From NCBI RefSeq assembly GCF_001641265.1, contig NW_020167563.1, positions 1 to 64,000 of the forward strand: a DNA stretch of 64,000 nt, written 5' to 3'. Below, piece by piece: positions 57,137-64,000 of the stretch (its first letter is position 1; every line of letters starts with the position of its first letter). The translations under genes were made by a program, and so were the position numbers. This DNA is from Pseudogymnoascus destructans. Lineage: Eukaryota; Ascomycota; Leotiomycetes; Thelebolales; Thelebolaceae. The notes below the pieces were generated by a model that saw only the letters and a program-made list of their open reading frames with translations, was not told the DNA's origin and made no database searches.

Positions 57137-58129
57137 CGTCATACTGACATTCGTTGCACTCAGTTTGCTATCAAACTCAAGAGCAAACTTAGAAATCTCC
57201 TCCTCAAACCTACAAGTCACTATACATATTTTGGCTTGTCACACCAACAACAAGAGCAATACTACTCAACAATTGCTACAACCCTCTATGATGGTCCCCC
57301 TTTCTTCTCGAGTTGCCGTTCGTAGTGACGATTGTCAATCTTCTGAGCCAATTCAATCATCTCTCTAAGGTCATCTTCATTACACGTCATTGCTCCTTAG
57401 TTACTGGGCCGATATGACCACATAGCATATCTCTACAACCCTCTATGATTCATTACATGACATCACTCCTTAGTTACTGGGCTAATACTACACATGACAT
57501 ATCTCTATCAACTAGAGGCCTAGGAACATGAATGATAGCTCCAAAAGCTTCTACAACCCTCTATGATTCATTACACGTCATCGCTCCTTAGTTACCCACA
57601 AGATTGGTTAAGTTATGACATAATTTGTCTATAGGGGTACTCTGACCTTGGACCTCCTTTCACTTCCTATAGGCTAGGAACTTAGGAGATGGTTCTATGG
57701 GATTCTCTTACGTCGACTACAGTTACCAAGCCTGGTTAGTCATGGAAAGTCTTGGAAAATGAGAGAACTACACTCCTTTATCATAATAGGATTGCCCTTT
57801 CCTTAAGAAAGGGCAAGCAGACAATACAGTAAATCGACTATCACATACTTCCACGTCTTTTCCAAGCTTCCAAGCATTGATCTTGTTACTCCTTGTTTCT
57901 GAAAAGTCAGTGAGGTGCTAACCTCTTGACTTATCCCTGAGTTCTGAGACTCAACATTTGTTACAACTTGTCTAAACCACTCCACTACATCATACACCTG
58001 ATTGCTGTGTTGTGGAATAGTCTAAGCTACGACCCTTTGGCTCTTTTTCCTAAGACAGTGTGTTGTCTTAGTAAAATCATCCCTTCCTTGGGTGGCTAGA
58101 TTCTCACATCTGGTGCACCCACCATTACA
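57137..58129 (+). repeat. Long solo LTR-like repeat, copy 2 (993 bp)
   Basis: Perfect 5-bp target duplication ATATG (57132-57136, 58130-58134). Near-identical to 1355-2263 and more complete. Ends ...CACCATTACA. CTACAACCCTCTATGATTC phrases recur internally, spaced by TCGCTCCTTAGTTACTGGGC. Confidence 0.85.
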
Positions 58130-58379
58130 ATATGGCCTTTTTGAAGCAATTTAGCTGGCAATATACCAGCTCAATTGCACGGTAAGTCAGTGGTCAATTG
58201 AGACCCCAAAACCTCCTCCCCCTTCCCTTCCTCCCCTCCACCACAGAACCCCACTGACACCTCCCAGGCTCCCTCCCTCCTCCAACCCCCTCGAAACCCC
58301 CCTCGGAAGCCCTCGCACGAGGCAAAAACTCCCCTGCCTCCCCTGCCCCTGCCCCTGCCTCCTATGATGGCCTCGCTAG

Positions 58380-59010
58380 CTGAACTTGCTGCCCCTGTCG
58401 ACAGTAGCGAGTTCCTCGACTTGGACGCTTGGTCCCGCGCCCTGGATGACTGGGCCGTCAATGAGTAGTTCTCCTGGCAGCTCCAGAAGAGGGACAAAGA
58501 CGGGGCAACCGCCGTTTGTGCCTGGCGTCCTCAAGGATGCCGGGCTAGCCAGGATCACGGAGGACTTCTGCCACTTGGGGCAGTCGTTGCAGCTGTGCTG
58601 GACTTGGTCCGCACACGCTGAATGTAAGAACACAGGGCACCCAGCTCACAGTAATAGCATATGAGAGTGCGAGTCGGAGGCTAAACGGATGCTATCCTAT
58701 AGGTCTACTACGAAGGATACAAAAAAGATGAAGGGGGAACCCCGTGTGTCAATTCCCTTAAGTACCCGAAACCCATCCGACTCGGTTAGCCCACCCCAAT
58801 GATCACACGTGACCAGGGGGAACCTCATGAGTCATTTACCTCAAGTACCCGAAACCCATCTGACTCAGTTAGCCCGCCCAAATGATCACACGTGATCCGC
58901 AGCTACTCAGAGTCTGCTACTTAGAGTGAGGGACAAGAAGGCATCCTTACATGCTGCGGCACCTGTGGCGAGCCTGGGCATAATTCCAGGACTTGCCGCA
59001 GGCCTAATAA
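58380..59010 (+). pseudogene. Transposase-like C-terminal fragment with zinc knuckle, cut by a solo LTR
   Basis: Short coding-like stretches before the LTR (VDSSEFLDLDAWSRALDDWA near 58396-58455; GQPPFVPGVLKDAGLARITE near 58506-58565) are followed, after the LTR, by CGTCGEPGHNSRTC (CX2CX4HX4C, about 58955-59000). Such knuckles end many fungal DDE transposases. The frames do not join without shifts and no catalytic domain is left. It probably belonged to the surrounding TIR element. Confidence 0.5.
58623..58951 (+). repeat. Solo LTR (329 bp)
   Basis: TGTAAGAACACAGGGCACCC...GGCATCCTTACA, same family as 22581-22829 and 21044-21415. An internal segment around CCCTTAAGTACCCGAAACCC is duplicated. 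No perfect target duplication seen. Confidence 0.8.
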
Positions 59011-59178
59011 TTGGCCCGTTCTCATATGAGAACAGGGGGGTATACGGGGGGGTTTACAGCCCGTTCTCATATGAGAACGGGGGGAGTTTCTAGATTGGGC
59101 TTGGGTGGGTCACGTGGGATGGAACTGGGTATATAGAATTTATTTTATTGTTTTACTGGGTATATGGAGTTTTTGCCC

Positions 59179-61844
59179 ATATATATATTATCTATATACT
59201 CTATATACTAACTATAGCTACGAATAATGTGAATTAGGGCTAAGTAACTAGCCCTAGCAACTTCCTTCCTCCCTCTCTAAGCCTACTTAGTAATGCATAT
59301 GCTAATATTAACATTGTTAACGACATTAATATTAGCAACAGTCTGCCTCTTATAGCAAGACTAAGCCATCACCTACCTACCAAGTCTCTCTAGACTCGTC
59401 TTAATACTAAGACAAGGATTTTAGTTATTAGAGACGTAACAGTTTAGCCCTAGATCTCCTAGAAGGCATTCTAGAAGAGGATCTAGAATGACCTCTAGAA
59501 GGAGACAGGCTAGGATTACATTAGTGTAGCCTGTCCTGTTACTAATATTATTAAGAGATGGAAATAGAAGCTAGTAGTAGTAGGGAGTAGGGAGGAGGAT
59601 AGCTCCCTAGAGTATAACATCATTATTAATGACTAGATTAATTAATAATGATGCTAAAGTTCTTTAGTTGTAGAATAGAGCTTAAGGGCCTGTAGACATA
59701 GACATAGAGAACTCCCTTTCCCTTGGCTAGGATTTAACCTATGTATAGTATAAAAAGGACTGGCGTATTACCACCCCCTCCTTAAAGCTCTAGAAAGTAA
59801 TCACTCTCTCTAACAACAACAACAACAACAATAATAATAGCAGCAAGGGCAGTAGCGATGCTACCTCTCTTCCTCCTCCCTCTCCTCTTATAGAGAATGA
59901 CGCCTCCTAATCCAAAACCCTAGATATATCTATAATGCTACTTCCTATCTAATAGGATGTATAGAGGTTTCTTACATAAGGTTGACTTAACAGAGGAGGC
60001 AGGGGACTAAACACAAAGGCTTTCTTAGTAACATGTTATATTATTGTAAAGAATACTATATTGAGTTGAGCACAAAGATCCTATCTAAGGAAATACTATC
60101 TACTTATATAGTGGTGTCATGCTAAAGGGAATAGTTAGAATAGTAGACTTCCTTACTATTCCTGCTATTCTCTTATGTGTAGGGAATAGTAGGAATAGTA
60201 GACTCCCTTACTATTTCTGCTATTCCTGCTATTCCATCATGTACATGCCCTAGGGAATAGTTAGAATAGCAAACTCTCTAGCTATTCCTACTATTCCTGC
60301 TATTCTGTCACGTTACTATAGTCTAGCCCTACTAGCCCTATAACCATGACATTACGTTACAGTAGCTGTAAGAATATCCTCCTCTTCCTAGCGTTGTTGC
60401 TAGTCCTAAATGCAGACATCCTAATCCTAGTCCTAATCCTAGTCCTAAGTGTCCTAAATTAAATTAGGCTTCTAGACTAGCTTCTGTTAATTCGTCTCTG
60501 TATATTCTATAAAAGCAAATAATATAGAGGAAAGCTAAGAGCAAATTGAAGTATGCTCTTAGCTTAAGGGACTAGAAAATGGGTTAGCTAAGGTCCTATA
60601 ACTGTTAAGGGCAAAGGAGGGAATAGGGATAGAAGAACAAGAAAGGGAGGAACTAGATTAGAGGTAGCAGAATGAAGGAGAAGAAGAGGGAGTTTAATTT
60701 AAATACTCCTCTAGTTAGTAGAGGAGATCTAAACTTCTAACTTGTCTAGTTCCTACATAGACAAGTGTAGCAATTAGTAAGCAGCATAGCAACGGCAAAG
60801 TATGCTGTAACTAGCTGCCTCTTAGCCTTTAGTCCCTTGCTAAAGGCTATATAGGTCCAAAGGACTTAAACATGCCTAAAGGCATGCTTAACAGCAATCT
60901 AGACAGAAGAGAGTCTTTAGTTGAAGGCTCTCTTGTTAGGCAATAGGAGATGGCAGCTAATATAGTGTGTCTATAGTAGCATCACCCTATAAGCTGCCTA
61001 ATTGTAGAATTGCTATATACAACAAGTAAAGGGTGATTTCTAATTAGGTTCTAAAGAGGGGTCTCTAATTTAGAGACCTGCTACACCTTCTAGTCATTTA
61101 CTAGTCTAACAATAGACTAGTAAGGGACTAGACGATAGTGTTAGGTCCTATAATGGCTGGCCACTCTAGCCATGCTGTTAAGCATAGCTAGAGTAGACAG
61201 CAGAACCCCTAAAAGGTCCCATCTACAAAACCCTAGATCCTCTCCCCTCCTCCTTACACCTTAAAAAGCTTAACATAAACTGTCTACTGTCTAGGATATA
61301 CAATCCTTATAAGGACAATGTAGAGGGCTGTTTTAAGGGAGGGGCAAACTCTATGTTGCTCATTAATCTAGCAGATCTCGTCACATGTAAAGCTTGTAGA
61401 TAGTTAGTAATGTGATATAATAAAGGGAGGGGGGGACTTACTAGAGGATTTGTTCAGTATTGGCTCGGCCCTAAGAATTAAGGCCAAACTTAAACTGCTT
61501 ATATTCATAAGTAGTTAGTGCCATCACCCTTCTCTAGCACTGTTGTTAGTAGTAGTACACTGCTATAGCAACAGCTGTAAAGGCAATGATATATCCTCTA
61601 TAAGGAAGGCTGGTGAGAGTAAGGAGGCTAGGTAGTATTCGTAGTTGTAGTAATAATGCAGTAAAACCCTGATATAAGGATACCATTAGGGCCATAATAA
61701 AATAAGGATAAACTGGGGTATCCTTATTGTTACGATATCAAGTGCGCCTTGCAGCTCGAGTGAGGGTTCAGGGGTGTGGGGAGCTTTCTGGGGTTGGAGC
61801 GAAGTTTTCAGTTGTGGAGTGAATTCTCAGAACTGGTCTCGCTA
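59179..61844. repeat. CTAG/TA-rich, CpG-poor decayed repeat block
   Basis: The stretch has very few CG dinucleotides, many CTAG tetramers and many stops in all frames. This is what RIP (CpA to TpA on both strands) would produce from older transposon DNA. Apart from the LTR relic at about 59985-60370 I could not name the source sequences. Confidence 0.55.
59985..60370 (-). repeat. Decayed LTR related to the gypsy element
   Basis: Reverse complement resembles R-U5 and the TATA region of the 3778-4252 LTR (ACAGAGGAGGCAGGGGA, ATTGAGTTGAGCAC, CTATCTAAGGAAATACTATC). Beyond the TATA box the U3-like part has a different iterated unit (GGGAATAGT(T/A)(A/G)GAATAGTAGAC) in two to three copies, so it is a cousin rather than the same subfamily. 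Confidence 0.65.
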
Positions 61845-63716
61845 ACGTAAGTCGTGGCGTAACGCGGGGGATGGCGTAACGCGGGGAATTCACCCCGCCG
61901 ACTTCTGATAACTGTGAATAACTCAACAATGGTTCGCTGTAAAAGCCTGGGTGTTGCTGAGCGTGAAACTTTAATAGCCCAGGCAGTATTAGACGTCCAA
62001 TCTAAGAAGTATAAGAGTGCATATCACGCTGAGAAAGTGCTGGGGCTGCAGAAGAGTTCAGTGACGCGACGCGTCAATGGAGGTTTGACACGCTCCCAAG
62101 CCCGCCAGAAACAGTAGAATTTATCAGGCGCGCAAGAACAGATACTTCTAAAGTGGATTAAAAACCTAACAATCAGCGGCTATTCTCCAGGGCATCGGTT
62201 GTTGAAGGAAATAGCTGAAGAACTCCGGTCGCACCGGTCACTCAATTTTGACGACGCGACGCCAAACTTACTTCTACCCCAACCACGATTTTCCCTGGTC
62301 GTGACTGGGTACCATGATTCATACAACGACATCCCCTCCATCTGCGCAGATGCACTCGACCATCGAAACCCATTCCTGACGGCCAGGATGTGCTTGATGC
62401 TTCGTACGAAGCGGTGAATCAAGTATAATCCAAGTAGATTCCATTGTCCCAATCGAAAATCCGGATTCATCCATGTTATATGTGTTCTCTTGCGTGATTC
62501 CAAACTCTTGAACCACCTTGGTGTATGCGTTAAACCATGCCGTAAGCACTGGTTTTGTTGCACCATCCATGTGTACAGTTTCGATCCGTCGCCCAATAGC
62601 GACCTGTACATCCTCCCACCCCTCGGGATCTTTAAGGGCAAGAACGTTCTCCAATCATGGATTCCGCCTGCAGTCATCGACCAGTGGTTCTTCTCTGCGA
62701 ATACGAAAGGCTGGACAAGCAACCTCCATGGGTTGGAGTGGTTAAAACGCATCTTCGAGCCAACAACACGTACAAAAGCAGATGGTCAGCACCGGCTTCT
62801 TATATGTGATGGCCACGACTCACACATTAGCGGGAGTTTCATTGCGCATTGCATGCAGAACCATATTGTATTACTGATACTTCCCCCTCATACATCGCAC
62901 TTACTACAACCACTGGATGTTGCGATATTCGGCCCGCTAAAAAAGCGTCTGACAGCAGCGCTCTCCCCACTCAACCAAGCGCAACTTGCGCGCATACAGA
63001 AGTATGAATGGATGGAGGCATACATCCAGGCACGGCTTGATGTATGCAACCATCAGAACATTGAGTCAGCATACTGTGGCGCTGGCTTGTTTCCTTTTAA
63101 TCCCCAGCGAGCATTGCGTATGCTGCTCAATGCTGAACCATCAGTCGAGGCTGACCGACCAAAAACACCACATCAGTATGATATTTTTGACCGAGTCTTT
63201 ATCAACAGCTCCCCCCCAGATGGGATGACCTTACGCTCTGCAAATGTGCTTCTTACAACTACGATTAATAGTGGTGGGGTGCTGTCAACACCAGTGCGGA
63301 CGTACATCCAAAAACTCACAGTTGCGTCAGAGCAACTTCGAGCACGCAGCATTGTCCACCAACTCGATGCCAACAACCTGCGATCAGTTATAAAGCAACG
63401 TACGGTACGTACGAAGGGGAAAAGGGTTATTCTGAAGGGTCACTTTCATGTTTCTATGCAAGAGTTGTGTGATGCGGTGATGGAGGCGGAAAAGGTGACA
63501 CATAACCCAAGTAAGAAAAAGCGCAAAACAAAGGATAAGAACGCCTCCTCAGACATTGAAATTGACGAGTATATTGAGGAAGAAGCAGGGGAACAATCTA
63601 AGAGTGACGGTGGATCATGTATTATCGTTGATTGTAGTTAAATTTACAGATTTGTTGTGTTCTCTTCAAATTTCCACCGCGTTACGCCATCCCCCGCGTT
63701 ACGCCACGACTTACGT
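61845..63716 (+). mobile_element. pogo/Fot1-type transposon, second copy (1872 bp)
   Basis: TA duplications at 61843-61844 and 63717-63718 flank terminal repeats starting ACGTAAGTCGTGGCGTAACG, related to but distinct from the 3766-12725 element (GCGGGGG in place of CGGGAGA). One transposase gene, broken and internally inverted. Confidence 0.9.
61929..63641 (+). pseudogene. pogo-type transposase with inverted internal segment
   Basis: Relative of the 10900-12633 transposase. The plus-strand start MVRCKSLGVAERETLIAQAV has a TAG at 62115-62117, continuing LSGAQEQILLKWIKNLTISG and, after a frameshift, FPGRDWVP-stop-FIQRHP (CGA-to-TGA type). From about 62330 to 62620 the coding strand flips: the minus strand reads VAIGRRIETVHMDGATK, VLTAWFNAYTKVVQEFGI, and the first catalytic Asp in YNMDESGFSIG. 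From about 62625 the plus strand resumes FKGKNVLQSW and runs intact to 63641, with the second and third Asp in LLICDGHDSH and LLQPLDVAIFG. The gene cannot make an active enzyme. The large intact 3' frame may mislead automated annotation. Confidence 0.9.
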
Positions 63717-63718
63717 TA

Positions 63719-64000
63719 AAGAGAATCCACTCCACAACAACATAGCTGTATATAGATCGAGTCACTGCTCGAGTGCTCCTCTTCTCTTTCCTTTCTTCTC
63801 TAGATTGAGTTTAATTCATAATACCCAACTGGCACCCTATGCCTTGGTGAACCGTGACACTTATCTTAGGGGTCATGAGTTTCAAGACGTATTTTCACAA
63901 GTATTGTTCTATTTACATAAAAAAAGTTATCTAGAGTGCTCTGGTTCTTTTTTGAGACTTTTAACATCAAAAGCTCTCTTGTAAGTCTATCTAACACCTT
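63719..64000 (+). other. Unassigned sequence at the window edge, possibly an LTR end
   Basis: CTGTATATAGATCG looks like a TATA box and CAACTGGCACCCTATGCC resembles the region after an LTR, but the element is cut by the window edge. No gene recognised. Confidence 0.3.

Larger units (their letters stand above)
57012..59178. mobile_element. TIR DNA transposon broken by two solo LTRs
   Basis: GGGCAAAAACTCGATATACC at 57012 is matched by the reverse complement GGGCAAAAACTCCATATACC at 59178, with a second ATACCCAGTT-type repeat just inside each end. The flank ATATATATA occurs on both sides (57003-57011, 59179-59187); it could be a 9-bp duplication (MULE-like) or a TA duplication in an AT tract. Palindromes of the CTCAT(A/T)TGAG type lie near both ends (57111-57118 region; 59036 and 59075). 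The interior holds a zinc-knuckle remnant. Confidence 0.75.

Noticed and set aside
62490..63641. Taking this 383-codon frame as an intact gene
   Set aside because: The first part (before about 62625) is the wrong strand of an inverted transposase segment; only the C-terminal two thirds are transposase, and there are stops upstream.

Overview
The window reads as nuclear DNA of a filamentous ascomycete (Pezizomycotina). Genes have short introns (about 45-60 bp, GT...CTAA(C/T)...AG), the proteins are fungal in type (GWT1, a KIN4-like kinase, an HMT1-type ABC transporter, mitochondrial import and ribosome genes), and several repeats carry C-to-T changes of the kind left by repeat-induced point mutation (RIP). 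I cannot name the species.

The layout alternates between gene islands and transposon-rich blocks. (1) 1-12.7 kb: a hemerythrin-like gene end, a lactonase-like pseudogene whose two halves face each other, copia debris, a MITE, and a Ty3/gypsy chromovirus (3778-10811) inserted 12 bp inside the left terminal repeat of a pogo/Fot1 element (3766-12725) that has an intact transposase. (2) 12.96-15.0 kb: D-lactate dehydrogenase. (3) 15.5-24.3 kb: a long repeat element with a decayed unknown gene and expanded satellites, itself split by a hAT-like element (19562-23782). That hAT carries a decayed histone H3 gene, an unknown multi-intron gene, a BED-like finger and two solo LTRs. (4) 25.1-26.6 kb: GWT1. 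(5) 26.6-32.8 kb: gene-poor sequence, a TTAGCTGGTG minisatellite and two further copies of the long repeat.

(6) 33.3-55.3 kb is the housekeeping island: KIN4-like kinase, CAX-type cation/H+ exchanger, an intron-bearing tRNA-Arg(CCG), a DUS4-type dihydrouridine synthase, TIM44 and uS11m sharing one intergenic promoter region, a DeSI/PPPDE protease, OLA1/YchF ATPase, the SGT2 co-chaperone and an HMT1-type ABC transporter. (7) 55.3-64.0 kb: a mariner-type MITE, a TIR element broken by two solo LTRs, a CTAG-rich RIP-like block, and a second pogo element whose transposase contains an inverted internal piece.

The most unusual item is the histone H3-like gene inside the hAT element. Next are an antisense accessory ORF in the gypsy element with a Zn2Cys6-type cysteine pattern, a textbook -1 frameshift signal at the gag/pol junction, and a TTACCAGA-type motif repeated in most introns of the hAT element. 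Exon borders were set by reading splice consensus and frame by eye; no alignment or search was run.
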